From NCBI GenBank assembly GCA_020846195.1, contig JADLEJ010000057.1, positions 1 to 56,527 on the forward strand: DNA of 56,527 bases, in the 5' to 3' direction. Shown here piece after piece: positions 1-8,790 of this stretch; the first letter of the stretch is position 1, and the number at the start of each line of letters is the position of its first letter. A model generated the notes under the pieces. That model was given only the letters and a program-made list of their open reading frames with translations, was not told the DNA's origin and did no database searches. Source of the stretch: Nitrospira sp. (lineage in GTDB: Bacteria; Nitrospirota; Nitrospiria; Nitrospirales; Nitrospiraceae). Made by a program: the position numbers and the translations under genes.

Positions 1-860
1 AAGGCTTGCCGCTCGAGACTCTCCGCATCCAGATTCACCGGCGGCACCGCGGCCGAACGGATCGGCTGCCGCACTTCAAAGTGGACGCCGGGAGACAGAC
101 CGATCAAAGAGGCCAGTTGCAATTTGGCCGTGCTCAATTCGCGCATAAGCTTTTGCACCTCGCGCTGAACATTCAACATATCCCTGCGGTAGTTCAGCGG
201 GGTCAGCGGCGCTTGAAGCTTCCGGTCAAAGATAAGCTGGGTCTGCGCCAAGCTCTTATTCACCATGTCGTCAAGCTGCTGGACTTGCGGGAGCAGCCGT
301 TCCGAGGTCACCGCCCTCCAGTAGGCACTCCGCACATCCTGCAAGAGCCGCACGGCGATCTTCCGTTTTTCTTCTTCCGCGATCATGACGTTGTCGCCGG
401 CCTGTTGGGCGCGAATGTAGGACAGCCCGAAATCCAGCACATCCCAACTGAGAGACAGATTACCGCTGAACACGTTCTTATCCGATGAGGTGAAGGGTTC
501 GATTACCGGCCGGCCGTCGAGCAACGACCGCGCGGCGCCGCCGCTGAAATTATTCCGGCCATCGAACCCGGCATTCACCGCCAGTTGCGGCAGCAGCGAG
601 TAGTGCGCAACATTCAATTGCTGATGCGCCAGCGCCTGTTGCATGGCTTTCACTTTGGCGTCCAAGTTGTAGCGGAGCGCCCGGGCGATGGCCTCGTACA
701 AATCCATCGGTTCCTCAATCGGCTCTTGTCCCGCCAGCACCGCCCTAAGATCTTGGCTGATACGCCCCTGAATCTCTTCTTTCGTCACAGGAGACGGCGT
801 GACCATGCACCCGGTCAACATCAGCAGCCCCCCCATGATTCCACACGCTCGCCCCAGCAC
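1..860 (-). CDS. TolC-family outer-membrane efflux lipoprotein (partial)
   Basis: The reverse strand is open from a GTG at 860 to the left edge, giving about 286 N-terminal residues. An in-frame stop lies just upstream of that GTG. The first 18 residues form a short hydrophobic stretch ending in a lipobox (L-T-G-C). The rest matches the outer-membrane-factor pattern: a region on looking at amphipathic helices, S-L-S-W-D-V-L-D-F-G near residue 135, and a long helix leading to Q-L-A-S-L-I-G-L. Proteins of this family form the trimeric outer-membrane channel of RND, MFS or ABC type I exporters. The ATG at 836 is an alternative start but would leave a poorer signal peptide. The C-terminal half and any inner-membrane partner lie outside the window, so the substrate is unknown. 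Confidence 0.85.
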   Translation of the reverse strand, partial: MLGRACGIMGGLLMLTGCMVTPSPVTKEEIQGRISQDLRAVLAGQEPIEEPMDLYEAIARALRYNLDAKVKAMQQALAHQQLNVAHYSLLPQLAVNAGFDGRNNFSGGAARSLLDGRPVIEPFTSSDKNVFSGNLSLSWDVLDFGLSYIRAQQAGDNVMIAEEEKRKIAVRLLQDVRSAYWRAVTSERLLPQVQQLDDMVNKSLAQTQLIFDRKLQAPLTPLNYRRDMLNVQREVQKLMRELSTAKLQLASLIGLSPGVHFEVRQPIRSAAVPPVNLDAESLERQA

Positions 861-1170
861 AATAGATCACGACCTTTCGGTTGAACTTCTACCCCTAATG
901 ACAATGCCTCGCTCCAGAAACAGACCGGTCCCCTGGCACAAAAACTCCCTTCGCGAAACATTGTCGGCTGGATTAGAGGAAAGCTTGAGCTAACGGAGAG
1001 CCGCCGCGCTAGAGCGAATCTCTGCTCCTCGATCCACTCTCACTGTTTAGCGCCAGAAATGTCGCCCCCCTCTTCCGAGGTAACCCTTCCTGGTCTTACG
1101 CTTTCCAACAATCCCGATATCCTCTTACACAAGACAGGCGTGCTTCACACCCAACCCAAGGAGACCGACA
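861..1170. other. Intergenic region between divergent genes (310 nt)
   Basis: This gap separates the minus-strand TolC-like gene from the plus-strand 1171 gene and should hold promoters for both. I see no convincing -35/-10 pair, no tRNA and no strong hairpin. The only clear signal is the AAGGAG ribosome binding site just before the ATG at 1171. Confidence 0.4.
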
Positions 1171-1428
1171 ATGAGCTGTTCACGTTGCTGCGGATTGATG
1201 GTGGCCGACAATTTAATGGATTTCGATGGTACGTCCGGTCATATGTGGGCCTGCGCCCTGCGCTGCATGAACTGCGGGCATCTCCACGACCCTGTCATAG
1301 AACAGAATCGCCGCCGCATGCAGGCCTCGCGGCTGGCTCCGGTGCTGGTCGCGGTCGGAGACGACGCCGACTATCACGACGACGAAGTGCATCTGGGAAT
1401 CGAATCGATCGTGGCGCAAGCCGCCTAG
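1171..1428 (+). CDS. Small Cys-rich putative zinc-ribbon protein (85 aa)
   Basis: Unrecognised 85-residue protein. The start is supported by an AAGGAG motif about 9 bases before the ATG. The N-terminal half holds a C-x2-C-C cluster (C3, C6, C7) and a later C-x3-C-x2-C set within A-C-A-L-R-C-M-N-C-G-H, followed by H-D-P. This arrangement suggests a small zinc-binding fold. The C-terminal half is acidic and has no Cys. It sits 39 bases upstream of a single-domain response regulator in the same direction, so the two are probably co-transcribed. No function can be assigned; zinc binding is inferred from the Cys spacing only. Confidence 0.65.
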   Translation: MSCSRCCGLMVADNLMDFDGTSGHMWACALRCMNCGHLHDPVIEQNRRRMQASRLAPVLVAVGDDADYHDDEVHLGIESIVAQAA

Positions 1429-1467
1429 AGGCCGGCACCGCGCCAACGAGAGGAGCGAGAAGCGGCC

Positions 1468-1830
1468 ATGGCATCCATTCTAGTCATCGACGACGACGAG
1501 GCCTTGCGGCTCCTGTTGCGCGAAATGCTGGAAACCGATGGCCATCGCGTCCGGGAAGCCGCCAATGGACGCGAAGGACTGGCCCTGTACCGGGCGCAGC
1601 CGGCGGATGTGGTGATCACCGATATCCTCATGCCGGAACAGGACGGTATGGAAGTGATTCTGGAACTCACCCGGGAATTCCTCGACGCCCGTGTCATCGC
1701 CATGACCGGCGCATCGGGCAAGCAGAACTTTCTGAGCGTCGCCAAACTCTTCGGGGCCCGGCATATTCTAGAGAAACCGTTTAGTGCGGACCAGATTCGC
1801 CGGCTGGTCACCTACACGCTCATCCACTAA
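1468..1830 (+). CDS. Single-domain response regulator (CheY-like)
   Basis: A 120-residue receiver domain with no output domain. The acidic pocket is D8/D9, the phospho-acceptor is D52 (I-T-D-I-L-M-P), the switch Thr is T80 in A-M-T-G, and the conserved lysine is K103 in E-K-P-F. All catalytic residues are present, so it should be phosphorylated by a histidine kinase encoded elsewhere. It is preceded by a GAGAGGAG-type binding site and the small 1171 gene. Without an output domain it probably acts by protein-protein contact or in a phosphorelay. Confidence 0.92.
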   Translation: MASILVIDDDEALRLLLREMLETDGHRVREAANGREGLALYRAQPADVVITDILMPEQDGMEVILELTREFLDARVIAMTGASGKQNFLSVAKLFGARHILEKPFSADQIRRLVTYTLIH

Positions 1831-1977
1831 GTTTATCTTTGCGCGCTTCGCCCTAGACCTAGCCAGCGACGCCCTCCCCTTGATACACTGCCGCCCGATG
1901 CATGCACCTGCCAGGTAGAATCCTCTCCAGACGACACCTGACATCTTGACCAAATTCCGAATACCGATCGGCGATCT

Positions 1978-3801
1978 ATGCCCCCCATAATGCTCCTGAG
2001 TTGTGAGTCCATCAGCAAGAGCTTTGGCGTCAAGCCGCTCTTCTCAGATTTGTCGATTGGATTGGCCGAGGGCGATCGCGTCGGACTCATCGGCCCGAAC
2101 GGGTCGGGGAAGTCCACGCTGCTGAAAATTCTCGCCGGCATTGAGGACCCTGACGACGGCACTCGCTCCCTGCGCCGCCACGTCCGTCTGAGTTATGTCC
2201 CGCAGGAGTCCACCTTTCCTCCCGACTTCACCGTGGAAGACGTGCTGGCACAGGCCCTGCGCGACGAAGGCCTGGACCCGCACCAGGAAACCGGCCGCAT
2301 CGCGCGAGCCTTAAGCCTGGGCGAGTTCCCTGACGCGGAGCATCCCATCCACACGCTGTCCGGAGGATGGAAGAAGCGTCTCGCCATCGCCCGGTCTCTG
2401 TTGATGGAACCGGACGTGCTGATGATGGACGAACCGACGAACCATTTGGACGTCGAGGGCATTCTCTGGCTCGAGCAACTCTTAAAATCGGAAGCCCGCG
2501 CCTATCTCGTAATCAGCCATGACCGGCGCTTCCTTGAATCGGTCGCGGAACGGATGCTCGAACTCAATCGGATTTACCCGCAGGGCGTGTTTGAAGCCAC
2601 CGGCCGCTACAGCGATTTCCTGGAAGCGCGCGAGGCCCATCTCGACGCCCAGGCAAACGAGCACGCGACGCTGGCGAATAAAGTCCGCCGCGAAGTCGAA
2701 TGGCTCCGCCGCGGCCCGAAAGCGCGCACGACCAAAGCCAAAGCCCGCATCGACGCGGCCGGCGCACTGATCAACGACCTGGCGGACCGCGACAGCCGCC
2801 GCGAGCTGGCCCCGGCGGGAATCGACTTCACCGCGTCCGGGCGCAAATCCAAACAACTGATCGTGGCCCAGCAGCTCGGCAAGAAGCTGGGATCACGGCA
2901 GATCGTCAGCGACCTCGAACTCATCCTGGGCCCCGGCCAGCGGCTGGGTCTGCTCGGCCCGAACGGCAGCGGGAAATCGACGCTCATGAAGCTGCTGGCC
3001 GGCACATTGAAGCCCGATACCGGCACCGTCATCCGCGCCGACAAACTCCGGATCGTCACCTTCGAGCAGCATCGCGAATCGCTGGATCAGCAGGTATCCC
3101 TCCGCCGCTCCCTCGCCCCTGCAGGCGGCGATTCGGTGATCTATCAAGACCGCTCGATCCACCTCGTGTCCTGGGCGAAGCGCTTTCTCTTCCGGCCCGA
3201 ACAGCTCGATCTCCCCGTATCGCGGCTCTCCGGCGGCGAACAGGCCCGGCTCTTGATCGCGCGGCTCATGTTGCAACCGGCCGATGTGCTCATGCTGGAC
3301 GAACCGACAAACGATTTGGATATCCCGACCCTCGATGTATTGGAAGACAACCTCCTGGAGTTTCCGGGCGCGTTGATTCTCGTGACGCATGACCGCTGGC
3401 TGCTCGATCGCGTCTCGACAATGATGCTGGCGCTGGATGGAACCGGCAAGGCCGAATGGTTTGCCGACTTTGCCCAATGGGAAGCGGCCCAGAAACGAGG
3501 AACCTCTAGCTCTTCAGGCCCCATGCCCACTCGCGCCGCAAGCAACAGCGGCCCCAAACAGAAGCAGACCCGCAAAGGGCTGTCCCATTCGGAACAAAAA
3601 GAATGGGACAAGATCGAAGGATTGATCGTGAAGGCCGAAGCGGCTCTCGCCGCCAGCCAAGCCGCAACGGAAGACCCTGCCGTCATGTCCGACGCCACCG
3701 CGCTGCAAGCCCGTTACACAGCGCTTGCAGCGGCACAGACGGAAGTTGAACGCCTCTACGCACGCTGGACCGAGTTGGAGGAGAAACGCGCCCTCGTCTA
3801 G
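1978..3801 (+). CDS. ABC-F family ATPase (Uup/EttA-like)
   Basis: A 607-residue soluble protein with two ABC ATPase domains and no membrane segments, the hallmark of ABC-F proteins that act on ribosomes. The first domain has Walker A G-P-N-G-S-G-K-S-T near residue 41, signature L-S-G-G-W, and Walker B L-M-M-D-E-P-T-N-H-L-D. The second has G-P-N-G-S-G-K-S-T near residue 328, L-S-G-G-E-Q, and L-M-L-D-E-P-T-N-D-L-D. The linker between domains is charged and rich in Arg/Lys. The last ~90 residues are a predicted coiled coil after a Gln/Lys-rich linker, as in Uup. The start at 1978 could instead be the ATG at 1990. The subfamily assignment rests on the C-terminal extension and is tentative. Confidence 0.92.
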   Translation: MPPIMLLSCESISKSFGVKPLFSDLSIGLAEGDRVGLIGPNGSGKSTLLKILAGIEDPDDGTRSLRRHVRLSYVPQESTFPPDFTVEDVLAQALRDEGLDPHQETGRIARALSLGEFPDAEHPIHTLSGGWKKRLAIARSLLMEPDVLMMDEPTNHLDVEGILWLEQLLKSEARAYLVISHDRRFLESVAERMLELNRIYPQGVFEATGRYSDFLEAREAHLDAQANEHATLANKVRREVEWLRRGPKARTTKAKARIDAAGALINDLADRDSRRELAPAGIDFTASGRKSKQLIVAQQLGKKLGSRQIVSDLELILGPGQRLGLLGPNGSGKSTLMKLLAGTLKPDTGTVIRADKLRIVTFEQHRESLDQQVSLRRSLAPAGGDSVIYQDRSIHLVSWAKRFLFRPEQLDLPVSRLSGGEQARLLIARLMLQPADVLMLDEPTNDLDIPTLDVLEDNLLEFPGALILVTHDRWLLDRVSTMMLALDGTGKAEWFADFAQWEAAQKRGTSSSSGPMPTRAASNSGPKQKQTRKGLSHSEQKEWDKIEGLIVKAEAALAASQAATEDPAVMSDATALQARYTALAAAQTEVERLYARWTELEEKRALV

Positions 3802-3939
3802 TCGAAGAGATAGACCTGGCCACCCTCGCCACCGCGCCTCATCACCTCAACCCCCGCCTTGCACCGGGAGAGAATTACTGCTAATCAAGGGCGCCGTGCC
3901 GCACCGTCACCTATGCGCTTTACTTACATGGAGGTTCGT

Positions 3940-4752
3940 ATGGAAATGAATCTGTCGTCTGTTCAAAGCTTCGCGACGACCCATATCATTCCGTTTATCT
4001 GGACCCTGCTCGGCGCTATCGCCATCTGGGTCATCGGAAGTTGGACGATCACACTCATCCGCGCCGCGCTCGGCCGCGCCATGGCCGCGCGAGGCATGGA
4101 CAATACCCTCGTGGGCTATCTCGATACGGCGACCAGCGTGATGCTGAAAGTCCTGCTGCTCGTCGCCGTCCTCGGCACACTGGGAGTCGCTACGACGTCG
4201 TTTGCCGCCATCCTCGCCGCCGCCGGTGTCGCCATAGGCATGGCCTGGTCGGGGTTGCTGGCCAACTTTGCCGCCGGCGTGTTTTTGATCGTGCTGCGCC
4301 CGTTCCGCGTCGGCGACATGATCCACGCCGGTGGCGTGACCGGCGAAGTCAAAGAGATCGGCGTGTTCGCCACCACCCTCCATACCAACGACAATCTGCG
4401 CGTAGTGGTCGGCAACAATAAAGTCTTCTCCGATAATATCGTGAACTATTCGAGCAATGCCTTTCGAGGCGTGGACTTGCGGGCCCAACTCGCCCATGGG
4501 GTCGAGCCGAAAGCGGCCATGGCCAAGTTCAAACAAGCCGTCAGCCAAATCCCCAATGTGCTCGCGGAGCCCGCGCCGCTCGTCGAGATCTTCGAATTCA
4601 ACGCCTACGGCACGCTGCTCGTGGTCCGCCCGTTTTGCCACAATAACCACTACTGGCAAGTCTACTTCGACACCAACCGCGCCATCCAAAACGTCTGCGC
4701 GGAAGCAGGCTATCCGACGCCCGAATCCCGCCAGGCCGTTCGAACGGTCTAA
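3940..4752 (+). CDS. Small-conductance mechanosensitive channel, MscS family
   Basis: A 270-residue membrane protein. I place the start at the ATG at 3940 because GGAGG lies 5 bases upstream; an upstream extension in frame has no binding site. There are three N-terminal membrane segments. The pore-lining third helix is Gly/Ala-rich (A-A-A-G-V-A-I-G-M-A), followed by the MscS beta-domain motif F-R-V-G-D and the N-N-K-V segment. Length and order match E. coli MscS. Such channels open under membrane tension to release solutes during osmotic downshock. It is convergent with the symporter gene at 4783. Confidence 0.93.
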   Translation: MEMNLSSVQSFATTHIIPFIWTLLGAIAIWVIGSWTITLIRAALGRAMAARGMDNTLVGYLDTATSVMLKVLLLVAVLGTLGVATTSFAAILAAAGVAIGMAWSGLLANFAAGVFLIVLRPFRVGDMIHAGGVTGEVKEIGVFATTLHTNDNLRVVVGNNKVFSDNIVNYSSNAFRGVDLRAQLAHGVEPKAAMAKFKQAVSQIPNVLAEPAPLVEIFEFNAYGTLLVVRPFCHNNHYWQVYFDTNRAIQNVCAEAGYPTPESRQAVRTV

Positions 4753-4782
4753 GCCCTGCGCGCGCCGAGTGCCGCCGGACCA

Positions 4783-6210
4783 TCAGAGATTCCGGCGGAC
4801 CAGCCCCCCCCGGGCCTCGGGAACCCACGACCCTACAAGCATCCCGCCCGCCGCAGCGAGCAACCCCACCAACTGCGGCGGCCACACGGCGTTGGCAGGA
4901 CTGAACAGTTCGAATCCCACCCAGCTGGCAAACCCGCTCGCGATGGCCACGAGCGCCCCTTGCGTCGTGGCTTTCGGCCAATAGAGCCCGGCTAGGAGCG
5001 GAATGAACGCGACCACGAGCGTCACCTTATACGTACTCACCACCAGCACATAAATGCTGGCATCCGACCAGAGCGCAATCGCCAGCACCACCGCCGCGAA
5101 CGCGACCAGCACCGCCCGCATCATCCGCAGCAACTCCGCGTCGTTCAATCGCGCGGCCATCGGCTTAAAGATGTTTTCACTGAGCGCCACGGAAGGCGCC
5201 AGCAGCGTCGCGCTGGCGCAACTCATCACCGCCGACAAAACCGCGCCGAAAAACACGATCTGCGCCGCGATTGGCGTATGCTCCAAAATCAGCGTCGGGA
5301 GCACCAGCTGCGAATCGCTCTCCAACAGCGCCAGAAAACGCGCCGGGTCGATCAGCGTGGCCGCATAGGCGAGAAACATCGGGATAAAACAGAAGGCAAA
5401 ATACAGCGTCCCGCCCAGGAGAGACCCGCGCACCGCCGTCGCTTCGTTTTTCGCCGACGTGATCCGCTGAAACACATCTTGTTGCGGGATCGACCCGAAC
5501 ATCATCGTGACCCAGGCGCCGAGAAACGGAATCCACGCATTGAAGTTCGCCGGGGGAAAGAAGTCGAGCTTGCCGGCCTGTGCCGCGTGCGCGATGACGG
5601 TCTCAACGCCGCCCGCCAGCCCGCTGACGATGGCGCCGATATACAGCAGTCCGCCCATAATGACTGTGATTTGCACAAAATCCAGAATCGCCACGGAAAA
5701 CATGCCGCCGAAGGTCGTGTACGTCAATACGATAAGCGCCCCGGCGATCATGCCTAGCGACGGACTGATCTCCCCCGCCGTCACCACATTCAGCACCAGC
5801 CCCAACACCTTGAACTGCGCCGCCATCCAGCCGAGATACGACGCCACAACCGCGAGCGTGCAGAGCACTTCGACCCTGCGGCCATACCGAACGCGGTAGA
5901 AGTCTCCGACCGTCAGGAGATTCATGCGATAGAATCGTGGCGCGAAAAAGAGTCCGGCGAGGATGAGGCAGAGGCTGGATCCGAAGGGATCGGCGACGAC
6001 GCCTCGAAGCCCGTCTTTCACAAATGTCGCGGAAATGCCGAGCACTGCCTCGGCGCCGAACCAGGTGGCGAAGACTGTCGCCGTCACCACCGGCAGCGGC
6101 AGGCTCCGGCCGGCCACCGCAAAATCCTTTGTATTCTGCACGCGCGCGGCCGCGTAGAGTCCAATCCCGACGGAACAGAGCAGATAGAGCGCGACAAATC
6201 CGGCCAGCAT
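4783..6210 (-). CDS. Sodium:solute symporter (SSS family)
   Basis: A 475-residue protein with about 13 hydrophobic helices. Features of the SSSF family include the D-F-A-V-A-G-R-S-L-P-L motif near residue 30, A-T-W-F-G-A-E just after, and the G-G-M-F-S-V motif near residue 165 followed by D-F-V-Q. Members couple Na+ entry to uptake of a sugar, amino acid, organic acid or other solute; the substrate cannot be read from the sequence. The gene stands alone, between the convergent MscS gene and the PilZ gene. Confidence 0.92.
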   Translation of the reverse strand: MLAGFVALYLLCSVGIGLYAAARVQNTKDFAVAGRSLPLPVVTATVFATWFGAEAVLGISATFVKDGLRGVVADPFGSSLCLILAGLFFAPRFYRMNLLTVGDFYRVRYGRRVEVLCTLAVVASYLGWMAAQFKVLGLVLNVVTAGEISPSLGMIAGALIVLTYTTFGGMFSVAILDFVQITVIMGGLLYIGAIVSGLAGGVETVIAHAAQAGKLDFFPPANFNAWIPFLGAWVTMMFGSIPQQDVFQRITSAKNEATAVRGSLLGGTLYFAFCFIPMFLAYAATLIDPARFLALLESDSQLVLPTLILEHTPIAAQIVFFGAVLSAVMSCASATLLAPSVALSENIFKPMAARLNDAELLRMMRAVLVAFAAVVLAIALWSDASIYVLVVSTYKVTLVVAFIPLLAGLYWPKATTQGALVAIASGFASWVGFELFSPANAVWPPQLVGLLAAAGGMLVGSWVPEARGGLVRRNL

Positions 6211-6301
6211 GCGCGCAGGATAAATCGATCGTCCGTGGCAATCAATCGTTATTGACGGCGTTGCGAGGAGAAAGTCGCTGAGGAAGATTCGACCGGCGGC
6301 G

Positions 6302-6676
6302 CTACAAGGGCACGCTTGCGGCCAACCGGCAACCCACTAAGAACAAGTCGCCTTGAGGCCCAATTTGAATCGACTGCGTCCATCGTACATCGTAAATCAT
6401 CGTGGAACGCCACCACCCAAGCGTGGTGCTATGCACTTCAATTCGTTGGTTCAGCCGTGGGGCTTGCCCCATCAGCAGCAACCTGCCATGCGCACTGCGA
6501 TTGAGCGTAAAGGCCTGGCTCTGTTGAGCGCCTTCTGCACTCAATTCACCTGGCCCGAGGATTTCATAGGAACAGGCGTGGCAATCTTCCACTCTGATTT
6601 CCTCCCGACGATTGCTCGCCGAGGCCAAGCCTTCTTGTTCATCGACAGGCATTCTTAAAGAAGCGCGATTTTTCAT
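6302..6676 (-). CDS. PilZ-like domain protein
   Basis: A 124-residue soluble protein. I chose the ATG at 6676 because AAGGAGAG lies about 12 bases upstream, though an in-frame upstream extension is open. It carries N-R-R-E-E-I-R followed 40 residues later by N-R-S-A-H-G-R, resembling the R-x-x-x-R and D/N-x-S-x-x-G signatures with which PilZ domains bind cyclic di-GMP. The body is beta-rich. The motifs are degenerate, so c-di-GMP binding is uncertain. Its upstream region contains the inverted-repeat cluster at 6802-6931. Confidence 0.6.
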   Translation of the reverse strand: MKNRASLRMPVDEQEGLASASNRREEIRVEDCHACSYEILGPGELSAEGAQQSQAFTLNRSAHGRLLLMGQAPRLNQRIEVHSTTLGWWRSTMIYDVRWTQSIQIGPQGDLFLVGCRLAASVPL

Positions 6677-6801
6677 GACCGGATCTTCTCTCCTTACATT
6701 TACACCCAATAACGCCTCTTCCATGGTGAAGCGGATAGAGCAAGAGCCATACCGACGAAATCCTATCGGTGCATTCTCCAACACTTCCCTGATTTTCTCG
6801 C

Positions 6802-6931
6802 TTCTCTAGAGAATCCCTTCGATATAATTCCATCCAAACTCGAAGGGAAAGACAGACGGTCCACACTGGGATAATTACGTATCCCATTAAGACTGTAGAG
6901 AAAATTCTATTGTAGCCATTTCCCTACAGTC
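6802..6931. repeat. Cluster of four consecutive inverted repeats
   Basis: In a 130-base AT-rich stretch there are four perfect inverted repeats in a row. They are a 12-base palindrome TTCTCTAGAGAA (6802-6813); TCCCTTCGA (6814-6822) with TCGAAGGGA (6840-6848); TGGGATA (6867-6873) with TATCCCA (6880-6886); and GACTGTAG (6891-6898) with CTACAGTC (6924-6931). The cluster lies between the divergent PilZ (start 6676) and HEAT-repeat (start 7082) genes. It could be a set of operators, a small folded RNA, or the remains of a palindromic element. A TATACT at 6944-6949 is a possible -10 for the plus strand but lacks a good -35. Confidence 0.7.
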
Positions 6932-7081
6932 GCTCGATCTCCTTATACTTAGAGCCGCGCAGGCTTCCCGGATTCAGAATGAGCCGGATGGCAATCTTTC
7001 CTCGCTGACTCAGCCTATGAGACAATCCCGCCACATTCATTCACTCCCTCCTTCATTCGCACCACAAGGAGCGCACGAATT

Positions 7082-8197
7082 ATGATGAGCCCTCGTTGTA
7101 TTGTCGGCCGCCCTCTTCACGTAGCAGGCATCGCCCTCTTGCTCGGATCGGCCATCGCCGCGGGCCTTCCGGGCATCGCCGATGCGCGCAAGGAATTGCT
7201 CACCATCGAAGAAAAAGATCTCTTGCAGCAGGCCGAGCAAATCCACTTGGAGACACTGGCCCTCAGCAGCCATGGCCCTCTCGATGCCAGCAATATTACA
7301 AAGGCGGTCGCGGCGCGGTTCGAACGATTGGGGTACCGCATCGTCATCGACAGCGGCCAGCCGCACGCGATCACAGTCAAAGTGAAGTGTGAAGAATTAA
7401 AAACCTGGGAAGGCACGGGACGATCGGGCGGCGATGCCGACATGGTCGATGCCGCGGCGCGACTCTGGAAAGGGCCGGCTTGCCAGCTGACCTATCGCTT
7501 CGGCACCCGTTGGGCCGACTGGCGGCACGAAGTCCGCGCTCCGTTCAGCAATCCTCAAGAAGCGGCGCGCCAAGCGGGGCAGACCGACAGTGCGGCGTAC
7601 TCAATCGCCGCGCTCATCCAGCAATTGCAAACCGATTCCTTCCCCTATTTGCTCACAGCCGATTGGGGGCAGTCCGCGCGGCTGATCGCCGCCCTGAGTG
7701 AGTCCAGCGCGACAGCGGCACAACAGCAGGCCGTAATCGGACTCCTGGGGCAGATGCTCGCAGTAGACGCTATTCCTCGACTCACCGCCTTCTTGAAAGA
7801 TTCCGACCCGGCCGTGGTCCAATCTGCGGCGACCGCGTTGGGAACCATCGGTCATGAAGACGGCATCCCTGCACTGCTCGCGCTCTTCAATACCGGCACG
7901 CCCGAGCAACATCGCGCCGCCGCCGCCGGCCTTGGCCGCCTCGCCCCGTTGCACCCCAACAGCGGCATCGTGCCCGCCTTCATCGCCGCGCTCCCCAATG
8001 AACCGCTCCAGACTCAGATCATTCTCGTGCGCGCCCTGGGGAAAACGACCGATCGCCGCGTGCTGCCTCCGCTCCGCGCGCTCCACCGTTCCGTGCTGAA
8101 GCACACGCGCTCCGACAGCAGCCCGGAAGCGAAGGAACTGCTGGCCTCGCTGGGCATCGCCCTCGACGGCTTCGACGGCGTGCACACGGAAGAGTAG
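7082..8197 (+). CDS. Exported HEAT-repeat protein
   Basis: A 371-residue protein with a positively charged start and a hydrophobic stretch through about residue 35 (ending A-G-L-P-G-I-A-D-A), consistent with a signal peptide. AAGGAG lies ~10 bases before the ATG. Residues ~40-185 form a mixed domain I do not recognise, containing two Cys. Residues ~205-350 are helical repeats of the HEAT/PBS-lyase type; examples are A-V-D-A-I-P-R-L-T-A-F-L and H-E-D-G-I-P-A-L-L-A-L-F, each followed by A-A-A-A-L/G. Such repeats are protein-protein scaffolds. It is probably periplasmic. No partner is evident nearby. Confidence 0.8.
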   Translation: MMSPRCIVGRPLHVAGIALLLGSAIAAGLPGIADARKELLTIEEKDLLQQAEQIHLETLALSSHGPLDASNITKAVAARFERLGYRIVIDSGQPHAITVKVKCEELKTWEGTGRSGGDADMVDAAARLWKGPACQLTYRFGTRWADWRHEVRAPFSNPQEAARQAGQTDSAAYSIAALIQQLQTDSFPYLLTADWGQSARLIAALSESSATAAQQQAVIGLLGQMLAVDAIPRLTAFLKDSDPAVVQSAATALGTIGHEDGIPALLALFNTGTPEQHRAAAAGLGRLAPLHPNSGIVPAFIAALPNEPLQTQIILVRALGKTTDRRVLPPLRALHRSVLKHTRSDSSPEAKELLASLGIALDGFDGVHTEE

Positions 8198-8280
8198 ACA
8201 CTCTCCGACGGATCGGGCCATGCAGCATCGCGCGTGCGAGTTCAGCAGGGCATGACCGGAACTGCGCGAAACGCATTCCG

Positions 8281-8694
8281 TCAACGCTCGTCTTGTTCAA
8301 TGGCTTCGAAGAGGCTGTTGACGGGTATGCCCACCGACTTGGGATAGAAGACCCATTTGAGAAGGTGCCGCGTGCGATAGCCGGAATGCCCTTTGGCGCC
8401 TAGCGTCGTGGCGCGGCGGTTCCACTCGACGATGCGCTCGGAGCTGGCCGCAGGAAGCGACAGGAACCACTCTGCCAGCGCCGCATTGCCCTCCGAGGTT
8501 TGAACCGCCGCAAGAAACTGGGGCAGCGTGAGATTGAAATGCCGAAGAAACGCGCCATCGATGCCGAGCTGGCTGCCGAAAGCTACTCGATAGATGAATG
8601 GAAGCCGCCCTGCGAGAAATACCCTCGCCTTCTCCGCGAACCGCGGCAGCCATACGCAGCCGGCCAGTTGATCCTGAGGACGAGGGAGTCGCAT
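8281..8694 (-). CDS. DUF5069-like conserved protein
   Basis: A 137-residue soluble protein beginning M-R-L-P-R-P-Q-D-Q-L-A-G and containing L-P-R-F-A-E-K-A-R, matching my recollection of the DUF5069 family, which often starts with a dipeptide-rich LPR-K-D motif. Family function is unknown. It is convergent with the HEAT-repeat gene and separated from the porin upstream by a strong hairpin. Confidence 0.65.
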   Translation of the reverse strand: MRLPRPQDQLAGCVWLPRFAEKARVFLAGRLPFIYRVAFGSQLGIDGAFLRHFNLTLPQFLAAVQTSEGNAALAEWFLSLPAASSERIVEWNRRATTLGAKGHSGYRTRHLLKWVFYPKSVGIPVNSLFEAIEQDER

Positions 8695-8735
8695 TGCAGC
8701 GCGACTCTATCATGATGCGTAGGACGATGCCATGA

Positions 8736-8781
8736 GCCGGGGCGGCTCGCCCGCCACACAAGGCGAACGAGCCACCCCGGC
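8736..8781 (-). terminator. GC-rich hairpin after the porin gene
   Basis: GCCGGGG-C-GGCTCG at 8736-8749 pairs with CGAGCC-A-CCCCGGC at 8768-8781: 13 pairs with one mismatch. It lies 10 bases past the porin stop codon. There is no T-run, so it is a terminator-like or transcript-stabilising hairpin rather than a classic intrinsic terminator. Confidence 0.5.
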
Positions 8782-8790
8782 AACATCTCA

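Noticed and set aside
4041..4421. Open frames inside the MscS gene on either strand
   Set aside because: Arg-rich low-information products caused by high GC; the MscS frame has clear motifs.
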